Shown piece after piece: positions 8,307-17,033 of a DNA stretch of 64,000 nucleotides. The notes beneath the pieces were generated by a model. That model was not told the origin of the DNA and searched no databases. It saw only the letters and a program-made list of their open reading frames with translations. Positions within the stretch are counted from its first letter, which is position 1; the number at the start of each line of letters is the position of its first letter. The DNA comes from Hypericibacter adhaerens (GTDB taxonomy: Bacteria; Pseudomonadota; Alphaproteobacteria; Dongiales; Dongiaceae), in contig NZ_CP042582.1 in NCBI RefSeq assembly GCF_008728835.1, forward strand, positions 5,563,001 through 5,627,000, given 5' to 3'. The position numbers and the translations under genes are program-made.

Positions 8307-8345
8307 GTGGGGGCGGGCAGCACGGGGAACGCAGCTTGCCGGCTC

Positions 8346-8594
8346 CTACGCATCGTCGATGCGCAGCTTCTTCGCGCCGATCGCGGCGAGGCACTGGATC
8401 AGGAACACGGCGGTGAAGCTGCCGCGGGCGATCTTGTTGGCGATGTTGCGCTCGTTCTCCTTGACGCCCAGCGGCTCCAGAAGCCGCGCCAGCTCCCGGT
8501 AGCCGATGTTCCGGCGCTTGAGCTCGGCCTTGAGCATGCCCTTCACCCGCGCCGCCCAGTCGACCGGTTTCGGTTCCTTGCCTTCTTTCGCCAT
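8346..8594 (-). CDS. DUF6471 domain protein, small helix-turn-helix-like
   Basis: An 82-residue basic protein. The stretch LKAELKRRNIGYRELARLLEPLGV...NERNIANKIARGSFTAVFLIQCLAAIGA has the helix pattern of XRE-type DNA-binding domains and matches my recollection of the DUF6471 family. The ATG at 8592-8594 is well placed. Two 14-bp palindromes (8621-8634 and 8683-8696) lie just upstream in the promoter region, and a third perfect copy lies at 8876-8889, which suggests the protein regulates its own gene. It may be a phage- or plasmid-type regulator. It stands alone, separated from serB by a repeat element. Confidence 0.8.
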   Translation of the reverse strand: MAKEGKEPKPVDWAARVKGMLKAELKRRNIGYRELARLLEPLGVKENERNIANKIARGSFTAVFLIQCLAAIGAKKLRIDDA

Positions 8595-8620
8595 GACCCG
8601 CGTCCCGTCCGATCGAATAT

Positions 8621-8634
8621 CATCAGATTCGATG
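8621..8634. promoter_or_regulatory. Palindrome copy 1, CATCAGATTCGATG
   Basis: Near-palindrome with consensus CATCRRATTCGATG, 27 bp upstream of the DUF6471 start codon. One mismatch in the centre relative to the perfect copy at 8876-8889. Confidence 0.7.
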
Positions 8635-8682
8635 TTTTCATCCCGGTGAGTTATTCATACCATCGAGGATTGGATAGGAAAA

Positions 8683-8696
8683 CATCAAATTCGATG
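8683..8696. promoter_or_regulatory. Palindrome copy 2, CATCAAATTCGATG
   Basis: Second copy of the same 14-bp motif, 62 bp upstream of copy 1 (start to start), about six helical turns, in the DUF6471 promoter region. Confidence 0.7.
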
Positions 8697-8875
8697 ATGG
8701 ATGAGAAGTAAATTGGAGCCCAATCTTCCATCCTACTGGCACGCAGCGGCCGAGCCCTCTTATCCCATTGATTTTTCTAGAGGGGAATCCACCACCGTAT
8801 GGGAGCAAATACCGCCAGATACAGTGTATTCGTCACGGTAACTTTTCTTCTCCATCACCAAACAAGACGCTAACG

Positions 8876-8889
8876 CATCGAATTCGATG
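8876..8889. promoter_or_regulatory. Palindrome copy 3, CATCGAATTCGATG (perfect)
   Basis: A perfect 14-bp palindrome, 10 bp beyond the stop of the dCTP deaminase gene. The 305-bp gap 8595-8899 that holds all three copies is poorer in GC than its surroundings. A 31-codon frame on the minus strand (8760-8855) starts 20 bp from this copy but lacks support as a gene. Confidence 0.7.
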
Positions 8890-8899
8890 ATGCCGGCAC

Positions 8900-10057
8900 C
8901 TACCGCCAGGGCTTGAAATGCTTCGCCAGCGTCAGGCCCTGGTTCTGGTAATGCGAGCCGAGCTCGCGGCCATAGAGCTTCTCGGGCTCGGCCATCAGGC
9001 GCTCATAGCGCAGCCAGCCGACGATCTGCTCGTGCTCGAGGATGAAGGGCACCTCGTGCGAGCGCACCTCGAGCACGGCCTTGGTGCCGCCGCCCTTGGC
9101 GTTGTGGAAACCGAATCCGGGGTCGAAGAAGCCGGCATAGTGGACGCGGAACTCGCCCACCATCGTGTCGTAGGGGACCATCTCGGCCGCATGGTCGGGC
9201 GGCACGGTGACGCCCTCCTTGGTGGCGAGGATGTAGAAATCGTCGGGATTGAGGATGATGCCGCGGCTGGGCTTGTCCTTGGGCTTGGCGTAGATCGGAT
9301 CCCAGAAGTCGCGGGGATCGAGCTCGCCCTTGCGGTCGATGTCGATCACGTCGGCATGGCGCTTGGCGCGGAAGCCGACAAGCCCCGTCGCGGGATCGCC
9401 CGAAAGATCGAGCGTCAGCCCGAGATTGTCCTCGCGGAGCGTGACCCGGTCGGGCGTGTCGACCAGCGGCACCTGCTCGTGCAGGCGGCGCAGCGCCGCA
9501 CCGCTCGTGGGCGGCGAGCCGCGGCGCAGCCGCAGCTGGTTGAGCCGCGAGCCCTGGCGCACCAGCACCGAGAAGGTCTTGGGCGCGATCTCGGCATAGA
9601 GCGGGCCGCGATAGCCGGGCTCGATCCTGTCGAACGCGACCGCGCCGTCGGTGATGAGGCGCGTGAAGATGTCGAGGCGGCCGGTCGAGCTTTTGGGATT
9701 GGCGAAGGCCGAAAGCCGCGAGCCCAGCGCCACATGCTCCAGGAGCGGCACCACATAGACGCAGCCGCGCTCCAGCACGGCGCCCGCGCGCAGGTCCACC
9801 GGATACATGCCGATCGCCTCGATCTTCGACATCACCGTCGTGTCGGGTCCCGGCAGGAAGGAGGCCGGCACGCGGTAGGCGGTAGGCCCCAGCCGCAGAT
9901 CGAGGCTCGCCGGCTGGAGCTGGTCCTCGTCGATCGCGACCAGCGCGTCGATCTCGCGATCGCGCACCAGCTCGCGGATCGACTGATAGGGAAGGATGCC
10001 GGTGGAGAAGGCGGGCTTGCCGCCGGTCTCGGCCGGTTCGGCCTGGAACAGGGCCAT
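8900..10057 (-). CDS. dcd: dCTP deaminase, two-domain form
   Basis: A 385-residue member of the dCTP deaminase/dUTPase superfamily, about twice the usual 190 residues. The first half has LQPASLDLRLG (about 45-57), NPKSSTGRLDIFTRLITDG and IEPGYRGPLYAEI, the family's nucleotide-binding and catalytic motifs. The second half repeats the layout in weaker form (GEFRVHYAGFFDPGFG...EVPFILEHEQIVGWLRYERL). It is expected to deaminate dCTP to dUTP for thymidylate synthesis. This long form is usual in some alphaproteobacteria. Start ATG at 10055-10057. It is divergent from hslV. Confidence 0.9.
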   Translation of the reverse strand: MALFQAEPAETGGKPAFSTGILPYQSIRELVRDREIDALVAIDEDQLQPASLDLRLGPTAYRVPASFLPGPDTTVMSKIEAIGMYPVDLRAGAVLERGCVYVVPLLEHVALGSRLSAFANPKSSTGRLDIFTRLITDGAVAFDRIEPGYRGPLYAEIAPKTFSVLVRQGSRLNQLRLRRGSPPTSGAALRRLHEQVPLVDTPDRVTLREDNLGLTLDLSGDPATGLVGFRAKRHADVIDIDRKGELDPRDFWDPIYAKPKDKPSRGIILNPDDFYILATKEGVTVPPDHAAEMVPYDTMVGEFRVHYAGFFDPGFGFHNAKGGGTKAVLEVRSHEVPFILEHEQIVGWLRYERLMAEPEKLYGRELGSHYQNQGLTLAKHFKPWR

Positions 10058-10437
10058 GGGCGGGATCCGTGCCTTTGTCTATTTAGCCGGCCGGCCTCGA
10101 TCGTCGGTCGGCGCCGGGCCGGGGAAGCCGGAAATACCAACGAAATGTTGGGTTCGGCCGGACACTAACAAGGGAACCGGGGCCGCCCAAGCGTGAAAAC
10201 CGCCCCCCGGAGCCCCGGGCTCCGCCCCCTGCTTTATCCCCAATCGAATTCCCACCTAATATATTGATCTATAGACATTTATGATCTTATCCCCGCCACC
10301 TTGGCGAGGCTCGCCGCCAATTGTCCACATGACCCCGGCAGGCTCCTCCCCGGAAGACGCTGTCCATCCGCGAGCCGGTGTCGCATAACCGGCCCCTCAT
10401 GCTTGCCAGCCTCAGGCCCACCCCCCATTTGAGCGCC
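10058..10437. other. Divergent promoter region between dcd and hslVU
   Basis: This 380-bp gap contains an AT-rich stretch (about 10240-10290, ATATATTGATCTATAGACA) within GC-rich DNA, plus a GGAGCCC-C-GGGCTCC hairpin near 10207. hslVU operons are commonly heat-shock (sigma-32) controlled, but I cannot assign a sigma-32 promoter with confidence. No RNA gene seen. Confidence 0.4.
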
Positions 10438-11016
10438 ATGTCATTCGATAACCCCGCGGGCTCTTCCCCCTCCGCTTCCTCCTCCACGCTCTGGCACGGC
10501 ACCACGATCCTCGCGGTGCGCAAGAACGGCGCTGTCGTGATCGGCGGCGACGGCCAGGTCAGCTTCGGCAACACCGTGATGAAGTCGAACGCCAAGAAGG
10601 TGCGACGGCTGGGCCAGGGCCAGGTCATCGCCGGCTTCGCCGGCGCCACCGCCGACGCCTTCACGCTGTTCGAGCGGCTCGAGGCCAAGCTCGAGCAGCA
10701 TCCGGGCCAGCTCACGCGGGCCTGCGTCGAGCTCGCCAAGGACTGGCGCACCGACCGCTATCTGCGCCGCCTCGAGGCGATGATGGCCGTCGCCGACAAG
10801 AGCGTGAGCCTGGTGCTGACCGGCAACGGCGACGTGCTCGAGCCCGAGGACGGCATCATCGGCATCGGCTCCGGCGGCACCTTCGCGCTGGCCGCGGCCC
10901 GCGCGCTCTTCGACCGGTCCGAGCTCGACGCCGAGGCGATCGTGCGCCGCTCGATGGAGATCGCGGCCGACATCTGCATCTACACCAACCGCAATCTGAC
11001 GATCGAACGGCTATGA
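10438..11016 (+). CDS. hslV: HslV, peptidase subunit of the HslVU protease
   Basis: A 192-residue threonine peptidase. Processing before Thr22 in [15 protein letters not shown] would expose the N-terminal nucleophile; the 20-residue leader before it is usual in alphaproteobacteria. [13 protein letters not shown] and [19 protein letters not shown] are also typical. HslV forms a double hexamer that is opened by the HslU ATPase to degrade misfolded and regulatory proteins. The start at MSFDNPAG was chosen; an upstream ATG would add 13 residues. Its stop overlaps the hslU start by four bases (ATGA). Confidence 0.95.
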   Translation: MSFDNPAGSSPSASSSTLWHGTTILAVRKNGAVVIGGDGQVSFGNTVMKSNAKKVRRLGQGQVIAGFAGATADAFTLFERLEAKLEQHPGQLTRACVELAKDWRTDRYLRRLEAMMAVADKSVSLVLTGNGDVLEPEDGIIGIGSGGTFALAAARALFDRSELDAEAIVRRSMEIAADICIYTNRNLTIERL

Positions 11017-12365
11017 ACGTGCAAAACCGGAATCCCCAGCCCGAAACCCCGACGCAGGGCGCCAGCAATTTCAGCCCGCGCGAGATCGTCTCCGAGCTCG
11101 ACCGCTATATCGTCGGTCAGCAGGAGGCCAAGCGCGCGGTCGCGATCGCGCTGCGGAACCGCTGGCGGCGCCAGCAGCTCCCGCCCGAGCTGCGCGAGGA
11201 GGTGCTGCCCAAGAACATCCTCATGATCGGGCCGACCGGCGTCGGCAAGACCGAGATCGCGCGGCGTTTAGCGAAACTCGCACAAGCTCCATTCCTGAAA
11301 GTGGAGGCGACCAAGTTCACCGAGGTGGGCTATGTCGGCCGCGATGTCGAGCAGATCGTGCGCGACCTGATCGAGATCGGCATCTCGATGACCAAGGAGC
11401 GGCTGCGCCGCGACGTCGCCGCCAAGGCCGAGGTGCTGGCGGAGGAGCGCGTGCTCGACGCGCTGGTGGGCGAGGGTGCCTCGGCCGAGACGCGCGCCAA
11501 GTTCCGCAAGATGCTGCGCCAGGGCGAGCTCAACGACCGCGAGATCGAGATCAAGGTGAAGGAAACCGGCGGCATGCCGACCTTCGAGATTCCCGGCATG
11601 CCGGGCGCCCAGGTCGGCATGGTCAATCTCGGCGAGATGCTGGGCCAGGCCTTCGGCGGCCGCGCCAAGAAGCGCAAGACGACGGTCGCGGAATCCCACG
11701 GCATCCTGATGGCCGAGGAGAGCGACAACCTGCTCGACCAGGACAAGGTCGTGCAGGAAGCGATCCAGTCGGTCGAGCAGAACGGCATCGTCTTCATCGA
11801 CGAGATCGACAAGATCTCGGCGCGCTCCGAGCGCGCCGGCGCCGATGTCAGCCGCGAGGGCGTGCAGCGCGACCTGCTGCCGCTGATCGAGGGCACGACG
11901 GTGGCGACCAAGCATGGCCCGGTGCGCACCGACCATATCCTCTTCATCGCGTCGGGCGCCTTCCACCTGGCGAAGCCCTCGGACCTGCTGCCCGAGCTGC
12001 AGGGCCGGCTCCCGATCCGCGTCGAGCTCAAGGCGCTCACCCGCGACGACATGAAGCGCATCCTGGTCGAGCCGGAAGCGAGCCTCATCAAGCAATACAA
12101 GGCGCTGCTCAAGACCGAGGAGGTCGAGCTCGATTTCACCGAGGACGGCATCGACGCGCTGGCCGACCTCGCCGCCGAGATCAACGGTTCGGTCGAGAAT
12201 ATCGGCGCGCGCCGCCTCCACACCGTGATGGAGCGCGTGCTCGAGGAGATCAGCTTCACCGCCACCGACCATCCCGGCGCCGTGCTGCAGATCAACGCCG
12301 ACTATGTCCGCGACCGCCTCGCGCCCTTGGCCAAGAACGCGGATCTGAGCAAGTTCATTCTGTAG
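11013..12365 (+). CDS. hslU: HslU, ATPase subunit of the HslVU protease
   Basis: A 450-residue AAA+ ATPase. Walker A is GPTGVGKT (about 73-80), Walker B is VFIDEIDK (about 265-272), and the C-terminal tail DLSKFIL matches the motif that docks into HslV. The I-domain is between the Walker motifs and carries the [11 protein letters not shown] stretch. It unfolds substrates for HslV. A short patch at 11266-11303 (encoding [12 protein letters not shown]) uses TTA, GCA, CAA, GCT and CCA codons that are rare in the rest of the gene. Coupled to hslV by an ATGA overlap. Confidence 0.97.
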   Translation: MNVQNRNPQPETPTQGASNFSPREIVSELDRYIVGQQEAKRAVAIALRNRWRRQQLPPELREEVLPKNILMIGPTGVGKTEIARRLAKLAQAPFLKVEATKFTEVGYVGRDVEQIVRDLIEIGISMTKERLRRDVAAKAEVLAEERVLDALVGEGASAETRAKFRKMLRQGELNDREIEIKVKETGGMPTFEIPGMPGAQVGMVNLGEMLGQAFGGRAKKRKTTVAESHGILMAEESDNLLDQDKVVQEAIQSVEQNGIVFIDEIDKISARSERAGADVSREGVQRDLLPLIEGTTVATKHGPVRTDHILFIASGAFHLAKPSDLLPELQGRLPIRVELKALTRDDMKRILVEPEASLIKQYKALLKTEEVELDFTEDGIDALADLAAEINGSVENIGARRLHTVMERVLEEISFTATDHPGAVLQINADYVRDRLAPLAKNADLSKFIL

Positions 12366-12376
12366 CCTCGCGTCAT

Positions 12377-12460
12377 CGTCATCCTGGCGAAGGCCAGGAT
12401 CCATGAACACCCATCGAGCAGGGTTGAGTAAGGCTCGTGTTCATGGATGCCGGCGAAGGA
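12377..12460. repeat. Dispersed palindromic element, long-arm copy after hslU
   Basis: Closely similar to 376-470: TCATCCTGGCGAAGGCCAGG, then GATCCATGAACAC, a variable loop, and GTGTTCATGGATGCCGGCG. It begins 12 bp after the hslU stop and could act as its transcript end. Confidence 0.75.
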
Positions 12461-12497
12461 GCGTGTGAAGGAATCGGCGATGCCAAAGAACTCTCTC

Positions 12498-12702
12498 GCC
12501 CCCTCCCCTTGCGGGAGGGGGTAGGGGGAGGGGCGATGCCGTGCGAGATCCTGGCAAATAAGCGGAGCCTGATCTGCTCGGGCTCGCTCGCTTGGCGCCC
12601 TGTCTGGGCCTTCTGTCTCCAGAGCGGTGATTGATCGCAGGGATGCCCCCAGCTGCGTCCGTGGCACCCCTCCCCCCAACCCCCTCCCGCAAGGGGAGGG
12701 GG
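12498..12702. repeat. Pair of inverted C/G-rich repeats (family B)
   Basis: A block of CCCCTCCCC-TTGCGGGAGGGGG type (12498-12535) and its inverted counterpart (12667-12702) flank 131 bp without coding signs. Related C/G-rich blocks occur at 23508-23566 and 28487-28614. The whole 12366-12968 gap is made of such repeats and contains no gene. Confidence 0.65.
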
Positions 12703-12794
12703 CTTGAGTGTTTGCTACGCCCTTGCGTGGTGCTCTCGATTTCTTCACGCGCTCGAAGGCCGGCATGACGGAAAGCATGCAGCCCCCCTTTTCC

Positions 12795-12912
12795 CGTCAC
12801 CCCCGCGCCCGGGTCCGGCCGTAGGCCGGCCCAAGCGTAAACTCCAGCGGGGGTCAAGCTCGATCCAGCGCCGCAAGCTGAAGGGTGGATCCCCGCTTTC
12901 GCGGGGATGACG
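12795..12912. repeat. Dispersed palindromic element (copy beside the XRE gene)
   Basis: Begins with GTCACCCCCGCGCCCGGG and ends with GATCCCCGCTTTCGCGGGGA, enclosing about 75 bp including GTCCGGCCGTAGGCCGG. The right arm is identical to those at 8281-8304 and 20559-20582. Confidence 0.75.
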
Positions 12913-12968
12913 TTTGAAGGGCGCGGGTGACAGTGAGGCGGTGAGCATGTGAATGCGTCGCGAACGCC

Positions 12969-13319
12969 TCACCCCTCGAGCTTCTTCCTCAACGCTGCGA
13001 TTGTCGCTTCGTCGAGCGCGCCGATCGTCTCCGCCAACCGGTTCGCGAGCTCGGTCGCGGCGGGCGAGAGCCCCGACGTGTCGATCGTCACGCGCGGGTC
13101 GGAGATCTGCGCCAGGCGCTTCAGCTCGTCGACATCGTCCCAGGCGAGGTTGAAATAGGCCGCGATCTGCTGCACCAGGCCCGAGGAGGGCTTGCCGCGA
13201 TGGCCATGCTCGAGCGCGGAGAGATAGGCCGAGCTGACTTTCAGCGCCGCCGCCATATCTTTCAGCGTGCGCTTGCGTTCGGCGCGCAGGCTCCGCAGCC
13301 GCTGGCCGAAGGGCGTCAT
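12969..13319 (-). CDS. XRE-family transcriptional regulator
   Basis: A 116-residue protein with an N-terminal helix-turn-helix (about 5-60: FGQRLRSLRAERKRTLKDMAAALKV, SSAYLSALEHGHRG) and a C-terminal helical tail that may dimerise. It overlaps the end of the upstream smr gene by four bases (ATGA on the minus strand), so it is translated with it and lies at the end of the lutC-smr-XRE run. The target is unknown; control of its own cluster is a guess. Confidence 0.88.
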   Translation of the reverse strand: MTPFGQRLRSLRAERKRTLKDMAAALKVSSAYLSALEHGHRGKPSSGLVQQIAAYFNLAWDDVDELKRLAQISDPRVTIDTSGLSPAATELANRLAETIGALDEATIAALRKKLEG

Positions 13320-13942
13320 GGCGCGCGCTTGCGCTTGAGGAGCGCATAGAGCGCACCGGCACCGCCATGGCGGGCCTGCGCCTGCGCGAAGGCGAGGAGA
13401 TGGCGGCGCATCGCCGGCTCGTTGAGCCAGCGCGGCACGGAATCGCGCAGCACGCCCCAGCCCCCCGCCCCCTTGCCGGTCACGATCAGCACGCAGCGCT
13501 TGCCACTCTCGGCGGCCTTGGCGAGAAAGGCCTGCAGCCGGTCATGCGCCTCGGCTTGCGTGAAGCCGTGGAGATCGATCTTGGCGTCGATCGCCATCTC
13601 GCCGCGCTTGAAGCGCTCGCCGGTGCGCTTGTCGAGATCGGCGATGCGGCCGGTCTCGAGCGTCGGCGCTTTCGGCGGCGGAGGCGGTGGCAGCACCACG
13701 GGACGGCCTTTGCTCTTTGCGTCCTTGCCCCTTTCGTCATCCCCGCGAAAGCGGGGATCCATGGTGCCGTCCCCGCCTGTCGAAGCATGGGCCCCCGCTT
13801 TCGCGGGAGTGACGGCCGAAGCGGGGGTGACGGTGGGAGTGGCGGCAGGTGCCACGCGTTTCTTGCGCGCGATGGGCTTCGTGCCCTGCATCGCCTCGCG
13901 GAACAGGGCCTGCTCGTCGGCGCTAGGCTTGCGTGTCGTCAT
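13316..13942 (-). CDS. Smr-domain protein (MutS2 C-terminal-like endonuclease domain)
   Basis: A 208-residue protein. The C-terminal half is an Smr domain with the signature IDLHGFTQAEAHDRLQAFL followed by the nucleic-acid-binding GKGAGGWGVLRDSVPRWL. Smr domains act as DNA or RNA nicking nucleases. The N-terminal part is a low-complexity linker. Residues about 44-70 (VTPAKAGAHAST..., MDPRFRGDDE) are encoded by a dispersed palindromic repeat (13735-13814) that reads through in frame. Start at MTTRKPSADEQ; it overlaps lutC by 20 bp upstream and the XRE gene by 4 bp downstream. Confidence 0.9.
   Translation of the reverse strand: MTTRKPSADEQALFREAMQGTKPIARKKRVAPAATPTVTPASAVTPAKAGAHASTGGDGTMDPRFRGDDERGKDAKSKGRPVVLPPPPPPKAPTLETGRIADLDKRTGERFKRGEMAIDAKIDLHGFTQAEAHDRLQAFLAKAAESGKRCVLIVTGKGAGGWGVLRDSVPRWLNEPAMRRHLLAFAQAQARHGGAGALYALLKRKRAP
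13735..13814. repeat. Dispersed palindromic element inside the smr coding sequence
   Basis: The same arms as the intergenic copies (GTCATCCCCGCGAAAGCGGG and CCCCCGCTTTCGCGGGAGTG) lie within the smr gene. The reading frame is kept and the element encodes a linker segment between the N-terminus and the Smr domain. Confidence 0.9.
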
Positions 13943-14615
13943 CGACCAGGAGCACATGCAGCCGGCGCGGCCCGTGCGCGCCCAGCTGCGGCACGAGCCC
14001 GATATCGGCGCTGCGCGAGGGGCCCGTCACCAAGTTGACCGTGCGCGGCAGGAGGCCGCCGCCGGTCGCGGCGCGGAGCCGCGCCCAGGCCTCCTCGAAG
14101 GGTCCCACCAGCCGCGACAAAGGCAGCAGCACGATGCAATCGTCGGGCAGGAAGTTGAGCGTGGTCGGCGTCTCGGGGCCGGCGGTCAGCATCAACGTGC
14201 CGGTCTCGGCGATGCCGGCGAAGGCCGCGGTAAGCGCCACCAGATCGCTGCCGTCGCTGGGACCGGATGAGAGCTTCAGCAGCGGCTCCTTCGACCAGTC
14301 GATCTGCTGTGTGAGCATCGGCGCCGGCGCCAGCTTGAGCGCGGCCGGCAGGTTGTGGCGCGCCAGATAGCGCGCGACGGCGCCCGGCACCTGGTCCAGC
14401 GAGCCCAGCCGCTCGACCGTGCCGGCGACACCCTGGAGCTTGGTGCTGAAGAGGCCGATCAGCCCCTCGCGATCGAGCCGCGTGCGCGCGGGGACGGGGC
14501 CGGGCGCATGGGCCGCGAGGCGCGCCTCGATATCGGCCGCCGCCGCCGGCGCCAGCGCGTCGCGTTTCAGGGCGCGGCGCAACCGTCCCAGGATCTCCGC
14601 GCGCGCGTCGCTCAT
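13923..14615 (-). CDS. lutC: LutC/YkgG-family lactate utilisation protein
   Basis: A 230-residue LUD-domain protein. The conserved C-terminal region is visible (AFAGIAETGTLMLTAGPETPTTLNFLPDDCIVLLP, then VTGPSRSADIGLVPQLGAHGP), including the GPSRSADIE-like signature. With LutA and LutB it forms the iron-sulfur L-lactate oxidising system. Start set at MSDARAEILGRL. In this window lutC is separated from lutB by a DUF1036 gene and lutB from lutA by two secreted-protein genes, all on the same strand. Confidence 0.9.
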   Translation of the reverse strand: MSDARAEILGRLRRALKRDALAPAAAADIEARLAAHAPGPVPARTRLDREGLIGLFSTKLQGVAGTVERLGSLDQVPGAVARYLARHNLPAALKLAPAPMLTQQIDWSKEPLLKLSSGPSDGSDLVALTAAFAGIAETGTLMLTAGPETPTTLNFLPDDCIVLLPLSRLVGPFEEAWARLRAATGGGLLPRTVNLVTGPSRSADIGLVPQLGAHGPRRLHVLLVDDDTQA

Positions 14616-14798
14616 GCCACTTCCGTCTTCACGCTCGAACGTCATCCTGAAAAAAACACGCCGGCGTCGGGGGCCCCAGCGCCGGCGATGATACGACTCC
14701 GCTCCGTTCCTGCCGATCCTCTGTCATCGGCAGCCTTCATCCCGGGATCCGGGATCGGTCCGCCGACAGGCGGGCGCGATCCCGGTCGCCGACAAGGA

Positions 14799-15218
14799 TT
14801 AGTCGGTCAGGTCGGTCGTCCAGTCGCGGTTGTCGCCCACATCGACCTCGAAGAAATTGATCGAGTAGTAGCCGCGCGACTTGCAGTCCGAATCGCCCGT
14901 GATCGTGAACTCGTTGTCCGTGGCGCAGAACGGGAAATTGCCGTCCCAGAAATAATCGCGATCCACCGACTCCGCATAGACGTAGTATTTCTTCTGATCC
15001 AGGTTGGCCTTGTAGACGGTGGCGCAGCTGCCCTTCTCGAGCGTCCACCAGCCTTCCGAGGTCCAGGCCTTCTGGCCGGCGTCCCAATAGCCGAACGCGG
15101 CATAGACCTTGTAGGAGCTCTTGTTGCAGATCAGATAGTCGGCATGTGCCGGCGTGGTCGCGAACGTCATCCAGGCTGCGGCAACCGCCAGCCCCAGCCA
15201 TTTCACCCAACGCATCAT
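14799..15218 (-). CDS. Secreted DUF1036 domain protein
   Basis: A 139-residue exported protein. The Sec signal peptide is MMRWVKWLGLAVAAAWMTF...ATTPAHA, with cleavage expected after AHA (about residue 26). The mature part matches the DUF1036 pattern: LICNKSSYKVYAAFGYWD, SEGWWTLEKGSCATVY, and a C-terminal half rich in aromatic and acidic residues. DUF1036 proteins are periplasmic and of unknown function. A GGGGAG ribosome binding site fixes the start. It lies between lutB and lutC on their strand. Confidence 0.85.
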   Translation of the reverse strand: MMRWVKWLGLAVAAAWMTFATTPAHADYLICNKSSYKVYAAFGYWDAGQKAWTSEGWWTLEKGSCATVYKANLDQKKYYVYAESVDRDYFWDGNFPFCATDNEFTITGDSDCKSRGYYSINFFEVDVGDNRDWTTDLTD

Positions 15219-15386
15219 TGTCACTGTCTCCCCACTCGCTTCGCCCACGAAGCGTCCGCCTCTAATTTTCAACGACCGGCGGCCGAAAAACAATCGCCTC
15301 GCGGAGGATTTGGGGACCGGGCGGCGAGGCGGTGTCCCCGGGGAAACCGCCCGGTGGGCGGGACTTCCTGGGAACCCGGTCCGGGG

Positions 15387-16868
15387 TCAGGCCCGGCGGC
15401 GGCGCCATTGCTCCAGGAAGGTCCGGCCGCTGGCGGCCGGGAAATCCCGGGTGCCGGTCCAGGCCTTGCCTAAGGGGAGATGCCGGATCCGGCCGGTGGC
15501 CGGGCGGCGCAGCAGCCGCGCCGCGGCCGCCATGACCCAGCGGTAGGTCCGGGGATGCCGGGCCAGCCAGGCCCAGGCCTTGATCCCCCAGCGTTCCCGG
15601 GCCGGCGCCAGGTGGCGCTCGAAGCTGCGCTCGCGCCAGAGCCGCAGCATCTTGGGCAGGGGAATCTGCATCGGGCAGACGCTCTCGCAGCGCCCGCAGA
15701 GGGTGGAGGCGTTGGGCAGGTCCTTGGACTGGTCCAATCCGAACAGGGCCGGGGTCAGGACCGAGCCGATCGGGCCGGGATAGACCGAGCCGTAAGCGTG
15801 GCCGCCGATGGCGTGATAGACCGGGCAATGGTCCATGCAGGCGCCGCAGCGGATGCAGCGCAGCATGTCCTCGAACTCGGTGCCCAGCACCCCGCTGCGG
15901 CCGTTATCGAGCAGGATGACGTGATACTGGCCGGGCCCGTCCAGGTCCGTCGCCCGCCTCGGGCCGGTCGAGACCGTGGTATAGACCGACATCTCCTGGC
16001 CCGTGGCCGAGCGCGCCAGCACCCGGAAGATCGTGGTCGCGTCCTCGAGCGTCGGCACCACCTTCTCGATCCCGGCCAGCACGATATGGATCTTGGGCAG
16101 GGTCTGGGTCAGGTCGCCATTGCCCTCGTTGGTGACGATGACGCTGGAGCCGGTCTCGGCGATCAGGAAATTGGCGCCGGTGATGCCGACGTCGGCCGCG
16201 AGGAAGCGGGCACGCAGCTTGCCGCGCGCCTCGGCCAGCATCGAGGTGATCTCGGTCAGCGGGCGCTGCGGGTCGAGATCCTTGTGATGGGCGCGGAAGG
16301 TGTCGGCGACCCCCTCCTTGCTGACATGGATGGCGGGCGCGATGATGTGGCTCGGCGTCTCGCCCCGGAGCTGGATGATGTATTCGCCGAGGTCGGTCTC
16401 CACGGGCAGGATACCGTTGGCCTCGAGATGATGGTTGATGGCGATCTCCTCGCCCACCATCGTCTTGCCCTTGGTGACGCTGCGCGCGCCGACGCTGCGG
16501 CAGATCGCCAGCACCGTGTCGCGCGCCTCGGCCGCGTCGTTGCACCAATGGACCTGGCCGCCGGCCGCCTTGACCCGGGTCTCGAAACGTTCGAGGTAAT
16601 AGTCGAGGTTGGCGAGCACATGCTGCTTGATCGCCTTGGCGCGATCGCTGATCGCCATGAACTCGGGCAGCCCCTGGCGCGCCCGGTCGTTGCGGCCCTT
16701 GAAGGCGCCGCGCATCTCCTCCAGCGCCACCTGCAGCTGCGCGTCATGCAGCGCCAGATCGGCATTGTGCTTGAACTGGCGGCTGGCGCCGTGCCCGACC
16801 GCCGAGGGGCTGCGCGGCCCTTGGGTCGGATCGGAGAGGGTGACGATGGGGGGCACGGATGCTTCCAT
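15387..16868 (-). CDS. lutB: LutB, iron-sulfur subunit of the lactate utilisation system
   Basis: A 493-residue protein with an N-terminal LUD domain (about 60-300; EIAINHHLEANGILPVETDLGEYIIQL, DVGITGANFLIAETGS) and two C-terminal [4Fe-4S] clusters: CIRCGACMDHCPVYH (about 338-352) and CGRCESVCPMQIPLP. The C-terminal tail is long and basic. LutB links lactate oxidation to electron transfer with LutA and LutC. Start at MEASVPPIVTL, because the upstream extension is not protein-like. The upstream neighbour is a large lipoprotein gene rather than the usual lutA. Confidence 0.95.
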   Translation of the reverse strand: MEASVPPIVTLSDPTQGPRSPSAVGHGASRQFKHNADLALHDAQLQVALEEMRGAFKGRNDRARQGLPEFMAISDRAKAIKQHVLANLDYYLERFETRVKAAGGQVHWCNDAAEARDTVLAICRSVGARSVTKGKTMVGEEIAINHHLEANGILPVETDLGEYIIQLRGETPSHIIAPAIHVSKEGVADTFRAHHKDLDPQRPLTEITSMLAEARGKLRARFLAADVGITGANFLIAETGSSVIVTNEGNGDLTQTLPKIHIVLAGIEKVVPTLEDATTIFRVLARSATGQEMSVYTTVSTGPRRATDLDGPGQYHVILLDNGRSGVLGTEFEDMLRCIRCGACMDHCPVYHAIGGHAYGSVYPGPIGSVLTPALFGLDQSKDLPNASTLCGRCESVCPMQIPLPKMLRLWRERSFERHLAPARERWGIKAWAWLARHPRTYRWVMAAAARLLRRPATGRIRHLPLGKAWTGTRDFPAASGRTFLEQWRRRRA

Positions 16869-17033
16869 AGCGAGCGATCCTAGCCCGTGTGGGCTTTTGG
16901 AAGATACTCTGGATTGCAGGGTGAGACGTGAGAGGCGCCGGGGATCAAGCGCGGCAGGGTACAAATATTGGTCGGAGAGGCTCGCTGATTGCGGTCGATT
17001 CCCGCACAGGAAGTGATAGGGGGCACTTCACGC

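Noticed and set aside
8760-8855. 31-codon frame on the minus strand (MEKKSYRDEY...) 20 bp from a palindrome
   Set aside because: No ribosome binding site beyond a weak GGTG, no recognisable pattern, and a low-GC gap gives random short frames; kept only as a question in the palindrome finding.
10230-10300. Heat-shock (sigma-32) promoter upstream of hslV
   Set aside because: Expected from known biology of hslVU, but no CTTGAA/CCCATNT-like pair with correct spacing was found.
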